From JAXHMM01 sp964528445 (GTDB taxonomy: Bacteria; Bacteroidota; Rhodothermia; Balneolales; Balneolaceae), in NCBI GenBank assembly GCA_964528445.1, contig CAZGSL010000016.1, forward strand, positions 1 to 50,389: 50,389 nucleotides of DNA, given 5' to 3'. Positions within the stretch are counted from its first letter, which is position 1. The number at the start of each line of letters is the position of its first letter. A program made the translations under genes and the position numbers. Positions 1 through 8,492 of this stretch are shown in pieces. The notes under the pieces were generated by a model. The model did not search any database, was not told where the DNA came from, and saw nothing but the letters and a program-made list of their open reading frames with translations.

Positions 1-2
1 CC

Positions 3-368
3 CTCCCGCCGGGGCTCTACGGGCTGAGCAATCACCTGCTGGATACCCCCTGGCCAAAGGTGGAGAAGGCCAAGAGCCGCCTGGCGGAATTGCTTGAAAA
101 GGATCGGCCGGATTCGGAGGAGATCTTCCGGCTGCTGCAGGATACCGAGGAAGCGCCCCCGGAGCGGCTGCCTGATACCGGCCTTTCTCCCGAACGGGAG
201 AAAGCGGTCTCGCCGGTCTTTATCCGCTCGGAAGACTACGGGACACGGAGTTCCACGGTGATTACCGTCGACAAGGAGGGAGAAGTGCGGTTTGAGGAGC
301 GCCGCTACCGCGCAGGAGAGACCGAAGTGACGGGGAGGAACCGTTACGAATTCACCCTGGAGGGCTGA
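3..368 (+). CDS. NRDE/TANGO2 family protein, C-terminal part
   Basis: The window opens inside this gene. The reading frame is open from base 3 and stops at 368, giving about 121 C-terminal residues. It begins with LPPGLYGLSNHLLDTPWPKV, which matches the conserved GLYGLSN-x-LDTPWPKV block of the NRDE (TANGO2) family. The tail contains SSTVITVDKEG followed by a basic stretch ending EFTLEG, the usual end of the family, where the chain closes with a beta strand (ST-VI-vd--G-v-f-ER). TANGO2 homologues have been linked to heme and lipid handling, but the bacterial role is not established. The gene is convergent with the antiporter gene and only 10 bp separate their stop codons. The GTG at base 60 is internal, not a start. 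Confidence 0.85.
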   Translation, partial: LPPGLYGLSNHLLDTPWPKVEKAKSRLAELLEKDRPDSEEIFRLLQDTEEAPPERLPDTGLSPEREKAVSPVFIRSEDYGTRSSTVITVDKEGEVRFEERRYRAGETEVTGRNRYEFTLEG

Positions 369-378
369 ACCACTTTGG

Positions 379-2247
379 CTACTCGATCCGGGTCCGTGCC
401 GCTTCTCTACCTTCCGGGGCGTAGTCACCGGGATCGGGGATTTTCCCGAACGTGTAAATAACACCCGCGATCAGCGCCGCTCCCGCAGGATAGATGATCC
501 ACCAGGGAATTCCCGCCACCAGCACGCCCAGCATGGCCAGAACACTGATGGTTCCCACCACCATTGCGTAGGGCAACTGGGTGTTGACGTGCTCCACGTG
601 ATCGCACTGGGTGGCGATGGAACTGAGTATCGTGGTATCGGATATGGGGGAACAGTGATCGCCCCAGACCGAACCGGCCAACACGGAACTGACGCTTGCA
701 TAAATTATCTCATGGGTGATCCCGGCGGAGAGTCCTCCGCTGCTGCTGATCTCCCAGGCCAGGGGAACCACCAGCGGCATCAGGATTCCCATGGTCCCCC
801 AGCTCGAGCCCGTGGCAAAGGCTGTCAGCGCGGAGAGAATAAACACCAGCGCCGGAAGCCAGAAGGGATTGAGGGTTTCCCCAAAAACCGACATCAGGTA
901 ATCGGCGGTGCCCAGCTCCACGGTCAGCGCGCTCAGGGCCCAGGCCAGCACCAGGATCAGCAGCCCGTCAAACATGGTATGCATGCCCTCCATCATCCCG
1001 TCAAGCGCCTCCTTTATCTCCAGCAGGCCCCGGGAGAGCGTCATGCCCATGGCCGCAAAGAGGGAGAGAAGCGATCCCCAGAGCAGCGCCGCATAGGAGT
1101 CGGCCGATTGTATAATGTTCTGAATGCGCTCCCCGAGCGTCGACTCACCCAGGAAGTTTTTCGCCTCGGCCGTTCCGGCGGCGAGGCCCTCCGGAAGAGG
1201 AGAGCCGGTCACAAAAAGCCCCGCGATACACCCCACCACCAGCACACCTATGGGCACCGCCGCGTTGAGCCAGTGCGACACTTTCTTTTCTCCTTCTTGC
1301 TCTTCCTCTCCCCTCTCTTCCTGTTCGCCGTCTTCCCGATCTCCCTCATTCCCTGTATCCTCTCTCTCATCCGTTCTATCTCCGTACCCCCCTGTCTTGC
1401 CGTAGATCCCGTAGGTATCCAGCTCCGGGTCGTGTTTTGCCTTGTAGAGATTGATCCGCGCTTTCAGCATGGCGCCGAAATCCCTCCCCGACCAGGCGAT
1501 CAAAATCACAAACAGAAGGGTAAAAAATGCGTAGAAATTATACGGCAGGGAGTTGATGAAGACGGAGTAGGCCGCCTCGTTGAAGTCCGGCATTCCCGAC
1601 TGGGCGTCGGCGATAAATCCCACCATCGCCCCGATCCAGGTACTTACCAGTGCGATGGTGGCCACCGGGGCGGCCGTTGCATCCACCAGGTAAGCCAGCT
1701 TGGCACGGGAGATACGCAGGCGGTCGGTCAGGGGACGCATCATGGTGCCTACCACCATAGTATTGGCGTAGTCGTCGAAAAAAACGACGAATCCCATCAA
1801 AGATGTGGTAAGCTGTCCCTGCACTTTCGTCTTCACAAAACGGGTAATCGCGCGGATCACCCCGCGGGTTCCGCCGTTTGCCGTAATGACGCCCACCATG
1901 CCCCCGATAAGCAGGGTAAAGATAATGATGCTCATATGACTCTCATCGGCCGTTGCCGGCACGATATAGTCGCTGAGGGCGGTGAAGAAGGAAATGAAGA
2001 AGTTCTCCACGCTCGGACCCAGCACCAGGAAAGCCCCGCACCAAATTCCCAGGAACAGGGCGAAAAGCACCTGGCGGAAAATGAGCGCGATCAGAATCGC
2101 CGCCATCGGCGGAAGGATGCTCAGCCAGCTTCCCACCATACCGCCGCCGCTCTCCGCCTGCAGCGCCTCGGGGAAAACAGAAATGGGTATTGCCCACATC
2201 GCCAGGAGTACAACGGCCGACGCCAAAAAGAGCACACGCTTTTTCAT
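379..2247 (-). CDS. nhaC: Na+/H+ antiporter, NhaC family
   Basis: A polytopic inner-membrane cation/proton antiporter of about 622 residues. The first hydrophobic segment is MKKRVLFLASAVVLLAMWAI. Diagnostic NhaC-family blocks are visible: FDDYANTMVVGTMMRP, SSWGTMGILMPLVVPLA and, near the C-terminus, GSVWGDHCSPISDTTILSS followed by HVNTQLPYA. I chose the ATG at 2247, directly before the first membrane helix. A TTG 19 codons upstream (2304) is also open but would put an unlikely tail before the helix. An unusual feature is a cytoplasmic loop of about 40 residues that is almost wholly D/E/R/K (EDTGNEGDREDGEQEERGEE region), inserted before the helix beginning HWLNAAVP. The role is probably Na+ export or pH homeostasis; amino-acid antiport, as in MleN relatives, is possible. 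Confidence 0.88.
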   Translation of the reverse strand: MKKRVLFLASAVVLLAMWAIPISVFPEALQAESGGGMVGSWLSILPPMAAILIALIFRQVLFALFLGIWCGAFLVLGPSVENFFISFFTALSDYIVPATADESHMSIIIFTLLIGGMVGVITANGGTRGVIRAITRFVKTKVQGQLTTSLMGFVVFFDDYANTMVVGTMMRPLTDRLRISRAKLAYLVDATAAPVATIALVSTWIGAMVGFIADAQSGMPDFNEAAYSVFINSLPYNFYAFFTLLFVILIAWSGRDFGAMLKARINLYKAKHDPELDTYGIYGKTGGYGDRTDEREDTGNEGDREDGEQEERGEEEQEGEKKVSHWLNAAVPIGVLVVGCIAGLFVTGSPLPEGLAAGTAEAKNFLGESTLGERIQNIIQSADSYAALLWGSLLSLFAAMGMTLSRGLLEIKEALDGMMEGMHTMFDGLLILVLAWALSALTVELGTADYLMSVFGETLNPFWLPALVFILSALTAFATGSSWGTMGILMPLVVPLAWEISSSGGLSAGITHEIIYASVSSVLAGSVWGDHCSPISDTTILSSIATQCDHVEHVNTQLPYAMVVGTISVLAMLGVLVAGIPWWIIYPAGAALIAGVIYTFGKIPDPGDYAPEGREAARTRIE

Positions 2248-2380
2248 GGAACCCGCAACGTTGGAAAATTGGCCTGCCGGTTTCAATTCTTCCTGAAAAT
2301 ACAATCTCTTCGCTTTATTCCCAGCACGATTTGCGGAGCCATTATAAACTTTTTACAGTTCGGGTTTTGAAATCTGCGCT

Positions 2381-2410
2381 CAGACAATAACTTATGGTTC
2401 TGTGTATAAT
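2381..2410 (+). promoter_or_regulatory. Possible promoter for the M14 pair
   Basis: A perfect TATAAT lies at 2405-2410, 28 bp before the ATG at 2439. A weak CAGACA at 2381-2386 lies 18 bp upstream of it. This 134 bp interval separates the divergent antiporter and M14 genes, so a promoter is expected here. The -10 match is good and the -35 match is poor. Confidence 0.3.
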
Positions 2411-2438
2411 CCTAATAATCATGTAAAGATCACCTTCC

Positions 2439-4064
2439 ATGAACCAATCAGTGAAAAAATGGACCGGTGCTGTGGTGATGGTACTGTGCATGGCGGCCGG
2501 CGCCTTCGCGCAGAACGACTACAGCACCTATTCCGGGCTGACGGAGCGACTTAACAACCTGGCGGACACCCATTCCGACTACGCGCAACTTGAATCGCTG
2601 ACCCAGACCGTAGGCGGCAAGGAAGTCTGGCTGCTGACCCTGGGAACCGGCGATCCTTCTGCCAAACCTGCCGTGGCGGTGGTCGGAGGAGCGGAAGGCT
2701 CCCACATTCTGGGCAGTGAGCTGGCACTCCAGTTCGCCGAACGCCTTCTGAACGATACACCTTCCGACAGCCTCGAACAGCTGTTCTCCCGCACCACCTA
2801 TTATGTCGTACCTCGGCTGAATCCGGATGCGACGGAACAGTATTTTGAGGATCTGCAGTACGAACGTAACGGAAACGCAAGGGATACCGACGAGGACCGC
2901 GACGGGCCGGTGAACGAGGATGGTTACGAGGATCTCAACGGCGACGGTTTGATTACCATGATGAGGGTCAGCGACCGTACCGGGAACTGGAGGCCCCACT
3001 CCGACGATCCGCGCGTGATGGTCGAAGCCGACGTCAGCGAGGGCGAGAAGGGCTCATGGAAACTCTTCAGCGAGGGAAGAGACAACGACAGCGACGGACA
3101 ATTCAACGAGGACGGCGCCGGCGGCGTAGACCTGAACAAAAACTTTACGTTCGATTACCCCGCATTCGAACCGGGTGCGGGCGATTACATGCTCTCCGAA
3201 AGGGAGAACCGGGCGCTGCTCGACTTCCTGATGGAGGACGCCTGGAACACGTTCGCCGTGGTTTCGTTCGGTCCGCCGAACAATCTCTCCGAACCCATCT
3301 CCTTTAATCCCGGCGGCGTGGCACAGCGGGTGATTACCGGATGGTACCGGGAAGACACCGAGCTGAACGCCATCGCTTCCGACCTCTACAACGAGGTGAC
3401 CGGCCTGAGCGGCGGTGATCGCGTGGAGGGCGATCCGGGAGACTTTTTCCAGTGGGCCTATTTCCACTACGGCCGGCTCAGCCTGAGCACGCCCGGATGG
3501 TGGGCCCCTGAAACCGGAGATTCGAACAACGAGCAGATACAGTTCCTGCAGTGGGCCGACCAGCAGAACCTTGACGCTTTCGTTCAGTGGGAGGAGGTCG
3601 ACCATCCCGACTTCCCGAATCGAACCGTGGAGGTAGGCGGCATCAAGCCGTTTGCGAGGTCCACCCCGCCCTATTCGGCGGTCGACTCGCTTGCCGACAA
3701 GCACACCGCCTACCTGGCGGCCCTGAGCAACCTCCAGCCCGCCGTTGAGATCACCAACGTCGAGGTGGAAGAGGCAGGCGACAACCTCACCCGCGTGACC
3801 GTCGACATCTACAACCCCGGTACGCTTCCCACCGCCATCCGCCTGGGCGAGCGCACGCGCTGGGTCAGAGACGTCATAGCGGAGATCGAACTTGAGGGGG
3901 GACTCTCCCTGCTCAGCGGCGAGCGCCTCAGCAATTTCGAATCCATCGCCGGGGATGACAGCGAACAGCTGACCTGGCTGATACGCGGAGACGGCACCTT
4001 CTCCCTGAGAGCGGGTGCTCCTGCAACCGGCTTTACCACTTTTGAGCAAAGCATTAATCCGTAA
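2439..4064 (+). CDS. Secreted M14 carboxypeptidase-like protein, probably inactive
   Basis: A 541-residue exported protein with a signal peptide (MNQSVKKWTGAVVMVLCMAAGAFA). It shares its whole layout with the next gene: the M14 zinc-carboxypeptidase fold, an aspartate-rich DxDxDG insert (DTDEDRDGPVNEDG, DLNGDG, DNDSDGQFNEDG) likely to bind calcium, and a C-terminal beta domain. The catalytic residues differ. Where the neighbour has the zinc motif HSNE, this protein has EGSH (residues 86-89). The third zinc-ligand histidine is replaced by glycine (G278 in VSFGPP). The C-terminal glutamate region (GFLLETD in the neighbour) is not conserved. I infer a pseudo-peptidase that may bind peptides or assist its neighbour. 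The stop codon is 5 bp before the next ATG, so the two genes are almost certainly co-transcribed. Confidence 0.87.
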   Translation: MNQSVKKWTGAVVMVLCMAAGAFAQNDYSTYSGLTERLNNLADTHSDYAQLESLTQTVGGKEVWLLTLGTGDPSAKPAVAVVGGAEGSHILGSELALQFAERLLNDTPSDSLEQLFSRTTYYVVPRLNPDATEQYFEDLQYERNGNARDTDEDRDGPVNEDGYEDLNGDGLITMMRVSDRTGNWRPHSDDPRVMVEADVSEGEKGSWKLFSEGRDNDSDGQFNEDGAGGVDLNKNFTFDYPAFEPGAGDYMLSERENRALLDFLMEDAWNTFAVVSFGPPNNLSEPISFNPGGVAQRVITGWYREDTELNAIASDLYNEVTGLSGGDRVEGDPGDFFQWAYFHYGRLSLSTPGWWAPETGDSNNEQIQFLQWADQQNLDAFVQWEEVDHPDFPNRTVEVGGIKPFARSTPPYSAVDSLADKHTAYLAALSNLQPAVEITNVEVEEAGDNLTRVTVDIYNPGTLPTAIRLGERTRWVRDVIAEIELEGGLSLLSGERLSNFESIAGDDSEQLTWLIRGDGTFSLRAGAPATGFTTFEQSINP

Positions 4065-4069
4065 CGAGT

Positions 4070-5836
4070 ATGACTATGAAGACGATTAAGACACTTAGTA
4101 CACTGCTATTGACCTGCGGACTGCTGGCCGGGCTGGCTGGGCTGACTGTTGAGTCGGCCTCCGCCCAGACCTCCGTCGAGGGCTTCTTCCCGGCTGCCGG
4201 TACTCCGGCCAACCCGGAAGTGCAGGCCAGCTGGAACCGCTACTACAACTACGAAGGATACACCGACCTGATCAACCAAATGGCCGAGGCACATCCCGAC
4301 CTGGTGCAGGTGCAGTCCATTGGCGAGTCCTACCAGGGCCGCGACATCTGGCTGGTGACCGTTACCAACTTCAACGAGGGGAATCCCGACCGGAAACCCG
4401 GCATGTACATCGACGGGAACATCCACTCCAACGAGATCCAGGGTACGGAAATGTCGCTCTATACCATCTGGTACCTTTCGGAGCAGTTCGGAAACCTTGA
4501 CTTTATCACGCAGCTGCTGAACGAGAAGGTGTTCTATATCGTCCCCTCCATCAATCCGGACGCCCGCGAGCACTTCTTCGACGAGCCCAACACCGCCAGT
4601 TCTCCCCGCTCGGGGATGAAGCCGCTGGACGATGACGGAGACGGGCGTGTGGATGAGGACGGGCTTGACGACCTTAACGGGGACGGCTCCGTTACCCTGA
4701 TGCGCCGCAAGAGCGAGCGCGGGGATTACCGGGTCGACCCTGATTTCCCCAACCGCATGGTGGAAGTGCCGGAAGATCAGTTCGGCAACTACGAGATTCT
4801 CGGTTACGAGGGCATCGACAACGACGGCGACGGCGAGATCAACGAGGACCGTCCCGGCTACTACGATCCCAACCGAGACTGGGCCTGGAACTGGCAGCCT
4901 GACTACATCCAGGGCGGCGCCCACAAGTATCCCTTCTCCCTGCCTGAAAACCGGGCGGTGGCCGACTTCGTGATGGACCATCCCAACATTGCGGCCGCCC
5001 AGAGCTACCACAACAGCGGCGGCATGATTCTTCGCGGGCCGGGCGCCGAGGAGGACCAGGGCACCTATAATTTCCAGGACATCCAGGTGTATGACGCCAT
5101 CGCCGAGAAAGGCGAGTCGTTCATGCCCGGCTACGACTACCTGGTGGTCTACGACGACCTCTATACGGTCTTCGGGGGCGAGCTGGACTGGTTCTACGGA
5201 AGCCGCGGCATCTTCACCTACTCCAACGAGCTCTGGACCTCCTACCTGATGTACTACATGGAGGACGAACCGGAGCCGGACGACTATGTTTTCAACGAAA
5301 GTCTCATGTTCGGCGACGCGCACGTGGACTGGGAGCCCTACGACCACCCTACCTACGGGCAAATTGAGATCGGGGGCTTCAAGAAGAACTTCGGGCGCGC
5401 CCATCCCGGCTTCCTGCTGGAAACGGACGCGCACCGCAACATGGCCTTCACCATCTACCACGCCTGGCAGACGCCCAACCTGGTCATCGACGAGATCAGC
5501 GAGGAGGATCTGGGCGGCGGTCTGAGGGAGGTCACCGCGGTAGTCACCAACACACGGCTGATTCCCACCCACGCCAGCCATGACGTGCAGAACGACATCG
5601 TACGTCCCGATTACATAAGAATTGAGGGCGTGGACGTCGAAGCGGGCATGATCGTGGAGAACCGCGATCTGAACCAGACGGTCGAGCAGGAGGTGGATCC
5701 CGAGCAGCTCGAAGTGGAGAACATTCCGGGCATGGATTCGGTCGTAGTGCGCTGGATCGTCAGCGGAAGCGGGGATTACACCGTGACCGTAGACAGCGAG
5801 AAAGGCGGGGTGACCAGCCGCGAGAGCGACGGGTAG
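4070..5836 (+). CDS. Secreted M14 family zinc carboxypeptidase
   Basis: A 588-residue exported peptidase predicted to release C-terminal residues from peptides. Signal peptide MTMKTIKTLSTLLLTCGLLA, with cleavage probably after SASA. The zinc site is intact: H119 and E122 in GNIHSNEIQGTE and H314 in SYHNSGG. A likely catalytic glutamate is E451 in HPGFLLETDAHRN. Aspartate-rich loops (DDDGDGRVDEDG, DLNGDG, DNDGDGEINEDR) are typical calcium-binding DxDxDG motifs inserted in the catalytic domain. After the catalytic domain (to about residue 475) there is a beta-rich C-terminal domain without a YPNPF sorting signal. The ATG at 4070 is used; an ATG two codons later (4076) is equally possible. It follows a degenerate paralogue in the same operon, and a hairpin terminator lies just past the stop codon. 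Confidence 0.92.
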   Translation: MTMKTIKTLSTLLLTCGLLAGLAGLTVESASAQTSVEGFFPAAGTPANPEVQASWNRYYNYEGYTDLINQMAEAHPDLVQVQSIGESYQGRDIWLVTVTNFNEGNPDRKPGMYIDGNIHSNEIQGTEMSLYTIWYLSEQFGNLDFITQLLNEKVFYIVPSINPDAREHFFDEPNTASSPRSGMKPLDDDGDGRVDEDGLDDLNGDGSVTLMRRKSERGDYRVDPDFPNRMVEVPEDQFGNYEILGYEGIDNDGDGEINEDRPGYYDPNRDWAWNWQPDYIQGGAHKYPFSLPENRAVADFVMDHPNIAAAQSYHNSGGMILRGPGAEEDQGTYNFQDIQVYDAIAEKGESFMPGYDYLVVYDDLYTVFGGELDWFYGSRGIFTYSNELWTSYLMYYMEDEPEPDDYVFNESLMFGDAHVDWEPYDHPTYGQIEIGGFKKNFGRAHPGFLLETDAHRNMAFTIYHAWQTPNLVIDEISEEDLGGGLREVTAVVTNTRLIPTHASHDVQNDIVRPDYIRIEGVDVEAGMIVENRDLNQTVEQEVDPEQLEVENIPGMDSVVVRWIVSGSGDYTVTVDSEKGGVTSRESDG

Positions 5837-5840
5837 TAAG

Positions 5841-5863
5841 GAGCTGCCTTCGGGCAGCTCTTT
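5841..5863. terminator. Bidirectional terminator hairpin
   Basis: A perfect 8 bp stem GAGCTGCC/GGCAGCTC closes a TTCG tetraloop and is followed by TTT on the plus strand. It sits in the 25 bp between the convergent M14 and gltX stop codons, so it probably ends both transcripts. The U tract is short. Confidence 0.7.
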
Positions 5864-7349
5864 AGCCCAGCTCCTCGATCGCCCGCCTGATACGCCGGAC
5901 GGTGGTGTCGCGGCCCAGCAGCTCGAGCGTCGGGAAGAGATCGGGACCGTATCCCTGTCCCGTGACCGCAATCCGCAGGGGCATCATGATGGGGCCCCAG
6001 CCGATGTCGTGCTCCTCGATCAGCTCCTTGATGCGGTCCTTCAGCGCGCCGGCCTTGAATTCGTCGGCGGAGAGCTCCTCGATTTTCTCCAGGTACTCCT
6101 CAAGCAGGTCCGCGCTCCCCTCCTTCCATTTCTTGAGGGCCTCCTCGTCGTACTCCTCCGGATCCTCGAAAAAGAACATCCCTTCGGTGATAAAATCCTC
6201 TACCTTGCTGGCCCGGTCTTTCATCAGCGGAATAATCTCCTTGAGGTACGCCTCGTCGGGCTCCAGACCCCGCTCACCGGCGATCGCCTGCACCCGCGGG
6301 CAGAGCTCGTCCACCGGCTTCTCTCGGAGGTACTGTTCGTTGTACCAGATCAGTTTCTGGTAATCGAACACCGCCCCGCCCTTGCTGACCCGGTCGAGGG
6401 AGAAGAGTTCACAAAGCTCCTCCATGGAGTGAACCTCGCTGTCGTCCCCGGGACTCCATCCCAGGTAGGCCAGGAAGTTGACCAGCGCTTCCGGCTCGAA
6501 TTTCTGCTCGCGGTAATCGCGGGTATTGATCGGAATGCCTTCGCTCTCGGCCTTGCGCTTGGAGAGCTTGCCGCCGGTGGGCGACATAATCAGGGGCAGG
6601 TGTGCCATTTTGGGTGCCTCCCATCCCAGGTACTCATAGAGCAGCATGTGCTTGGGCGTGCTGCTCAGCCACTCCTCACCGCGGATCACGTGGCTGATCT
6701 CCATCAGGTGATCGTCCACCACGTTCGCCAGGTGATAGGTCGGCATGCCGTCGGACTTCAGCAGGACCTGGTCGTCCAGTCCCTTGCTCTCGAATGAAAC
6801 GAACCCGCGCACCTCATCCTCAAACCGCACGGTCTCCCGGCGCGGCACCTTCAGCCGGATCACGTAGGGCTCGCCCTCCTCCAGCATCTGATCCACCTCC
6901 TCCTGCGGAAGGGTCAGGCTGTTTTTCATCGACATGCGCGTGATGGCGTCGTACTTGGGCGAGGGATTCCCCGACTTCTCCAGCCGCTCGCGCATCTGGT
7001 CCAGTTCCTCGGGCGTATCGAAGGCGTAATAGGCATGGCCGGATTCGACCAGCTTATCGGCATACTCCCTGTAGATCTCCTTGCGTTCGCTCTGGCGATA
7101 CGGGCCGTATTCACCCTCCCTGCCGGGCCCCTCGTCATATTCTATGCCTGACCAGAGCAGGGAGTCGACGATATCCTCTTCGGCCTCCTCCACATAGCGG
7201 GCCTGGTCGGTGTCTTCAATGCGCAGCACAAACACGCCGCCGGAGTTATTTTTCGCAAACAGGTAGTTGAAGAGTGCCGTCCGAAGTCCCCCGATATGCA
7301 GCAGACCAGTCGGGGAGGGGGCGAAACGCACGCGTACGTTGTTTTCCAT
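5862..7349 (-). CDS. gltX: Glutamate--tRNA ligase
   Basis: A 495-residue class I aminoacyl-tRNA synthetase that charges tRNA-Glu with glutamate in the cytoplasm. The HIGH signature appears as PSPTGLLHIGGLRTALFNYLF near the N-terminus and the KMSKS-type loop as GGKLSKRKAES near residue 265. The first half is the Rossmann catalytic domain. The C-terminal part from about residue 330 is the helical anticodon-binding domain ending in VRRIRRAIEELG. Length is normal for bacterial GluRS. The ATG at 7349 gives MENNVRVRFAPSPTG, the standard N-terminus. It stands alone, convergent with the M14 operon, and its stop codon touches the shared hairpin terminator. Confidence 0.97.
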   Translation of the reverse strand: MENNVRVRFAPSPTGLLHIGGLRTALFNYLFAKNNSGGVFVLRIEDTDQARYVEEAEEDIVDSLLWSGIEYDEGPGREGEYGPYRQSERKEIYREYADKLVESGHAYYAFDTPEELDQMRERLEKSGNPSPKYDAITRMSMKNSLTLPQEEVDQMLEEGEPYVIRLKVPRRETVRFEDEVRGFVSFESKGLDDQVLLKSDGMPTYHLANVVDDHLMEISHVIRGEEWLSSTPKHMLLYEYLGWEAPKMAHLPLIMSPTGGKLSKRKAESEGIPINTRDYREQKFEPEALVNFLAYLGWSPGDDSEVHSMEELCELFSLDRVSKGGAVFDYQKLIWYNEQYLREKPVDELCPRVQAIAGERGLEPDEAYLKEIIPLMKDRASKVEDFITEGMFFFEDPEEYDEEALKKWKEGSADLLEEYLEKIEELSADEFKAGALKDRIKELIEEHDIGWGPIMMPLRIAVTGQGYGPDLFPTLELLGRDTTVRRIRRAIEELG

Positions 7350-7574
7350 GTATACGGCCGAAGTTTTACTTATCTATTGACAGTCCCGAAAAATAAGGGA
7401 TTGCGGGGAGGAGTGCTAGGAATCATCCCGCGCTTCACGTTCGACCCCGACGCTGGCACCTCCGGTCGTAAGGCCGACAGATTCAGCGGCAAGCTCGCCA
7501 CATTCGGCTGCGAGGCAACCATGCCCGGCGGCGCGGATTAAAAGTGAGCGAAAAAATTCCTATTCTACCCGCAT

Positions 7575-8237
7575 ATGACGCTGGCGCTCCTGTTTCCCCA
7601 ACTGGCTCCCAACCTCTACGATCTGGCCGTGATGCTCCAGGCGGATCGGGTGGTCCTGCTGGACGTGGAGGAGTGGTCCCGAAAAAGCCGCGTCCACCGC
7701 ACCCTGATCCGGACTCCCCAGGACACCCAGTGGATCAACATACCGGTTCGGACGGAGGACCGGGACAAAGAAGTTCGGGAGGTTCGCATCGATCATGCGC
7801 AGGATTGGACCACTCCCCTGCTTCGCAGCCTGGAGTACAACTATCGCAACAGCCCCTATTATGAATTTTATAAGCCAGAACTTCGGGCGGATTTTGAGTC
7901 TTCGATCGAGTTCGATTTCCTGATGCCTTTCGTGCTTCACATGCAATCCCGAATACTGGGTTTCATGGAAGAGGAGATCTCTTTCAAGATGGCCTCCTCC
8001 CTTCCCGGCTACAACTCCGATCCCGACGTCCTGGCCGGGCAGCTCGGGGCAGACCGCCTGCTACAGGAGCACGACAGCCGGCACTACCTTCGCCAGTCCG
8101 AAAACCGGTCCGAGCCGGACTTTGAGCATCCCCGTTACCGCCAGCACTTCGAAGGATTCGAACCGTGGTGCGGGCTCTTCGATCTGCTCTTTCAATACGG
8201 CCCGGAGAGCTTTAAGATCATCGACCGGTTTCGCTAG
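7575..8237 (+). CDS. WbqC-like family protein
   Basis: A 220-residue cytoplasmic protein. The N-terminal block (FPQLAPNLYDLAVMLQADRV, then a VHRTLI stretch, then QWINIPV) follows the pattern of the WbqC-like family, where Q/P-rich start, 'D-v-v--D-v-----s--nR--I' and 'W-tiPv' blocks recur. A later NYRNSPYYEFYKPELRADFE segment and the end block YRQHFEGFEPWCGLFDLLFQ also fit (family pattern 'Y-q-f---f---LSilDLLFn-G'). WbqC-like proteins are often found in surface polysaccharide loci, but the reaction is not known. Here it stands alone between gltX and a transporter operon. The ATG at 7575 has no clear ribosome-binding site. Confidence 0.78.
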   Translation: MTLALLFPQLAPNLYDLAVMLQADRVVLLDVEEWSRKSRVHRTLIRTPQDTQWINIPVRTEDRDKEVREVRIDHAQDWTTPLLRSLEYNYRNSPYYEFYKPELRADFESSIEFDFLMPFVLHMQSRILGFMEEEISFKMASSLPGYNSDPDVLAGQLGADRLLQEHDSRHYLRQSENRSEPDFEHPRYRQHFEGFEPWCGLFDLLFQYGPESFKIIDRFR

Positions 8238-8249
8238 CTTCCCCGGCGG

Positions 8250-8368
8250 GGCGGTCTGGCAACTTCCTTGCAAATACCGTTTATTCCTTTATCATAGGGA
8301 GTAATCCCGTAATCACAGGATGTCATCCCGGCAAAACAGACAGGGTAACCGGTAACCAAAAGACCGCC
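8250..8368 (+). promoter_or_regulatory. Possibly structured 5' leader of symporter operon
   Basis: The 131 bp between the WbqC-like gene and the small ORF contains several inverted repeats. GGCGGTCT (8250-8257) pairs perfectly with AGACCGCC (8361-8368), which directly abuts the ATG at 8369. Inside lie GCAA-N5-TTGC (8259-8271), GGGA-GTAA-TCCC (8297-8308), GGAT-GTC-ATCC (8318-8328) and a doubled GGTAACC (8344-8357). Such a closing stem could hide the start codon. I do not recognise a known riboswitch. Confidence 0.3.
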
Positions 8369-8491
8369 ATGGATAACGATTCGGACGACACAAACTGGAA
8401 ACGCCTCTACTGGATCACGGCTCTCCTGGGTATCTCCTACGTGATCCTCCTGGGGATTTTCACACTTATCTTCAATACCCCAACCGGTTGA
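8369..8491 (+). CDS. 40-residue membrane protein, symporter small accessory protein-like
   Basis: A short reading frame encoding 40 residues with an acidic, soluble N-terminus (MDNDSDDTNWKRLYW) and one hydrophobic helix (ITALLGISYVILLGIFTLIF). Its stop codon is separated by a single base from the ATG of the sodium:solute symporter at 8493, so the two are translationally coupled. Many sodium:solute symporters have such a tiny single- or double-helix partner encoded immediately upstream, and NCBI families call these symporter small accessory proteins. I assign it on position, length and topology, not on a recognised motif. It falls below the length limit of usual ORF calls and is easily missed. 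Confidence 0.68.
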   Translation: MDNDSDDTNWKRLYWITALLGISYVILLGIFTLIFNTPTG

Positions 8492-8492
8492 C

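Noticed and set aside
589..2370. 593-residue plus-strand ORF opposite the antiporter gene
   Set aside because: The translation is low in hydrophobic patterning, rich in H, R and G, and is the mirror of a clear NhaC gene. It is an antisense shadow of GC-rich coding DNA.
4106..5971. 621-residue minus-strand ORF opposite the M14 gene
   Set aside because: It covers an obvious peptidase gene with intact motifs and runs into gltX. It has no recognisable domain and is typical of antisense frames at high GC.
7350..7574. Possible small RNA (SRP-like) between gltX and the WbqC-like gene
   Set aside because: The region is GC-rich and could fold, but I could not find the conserved SRP helix 8 sequence or any other known RNA signature. 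Covariance-model search would decide.
8297..8368. SAM-type riboswitch upstream of the small membrane protein gene
   Set aside because: CCCGGCAA and GGTAACC recall parts of SAM-I, but order and spacing of the conserved core do not fit. Kept only as an unclassified structured leader.
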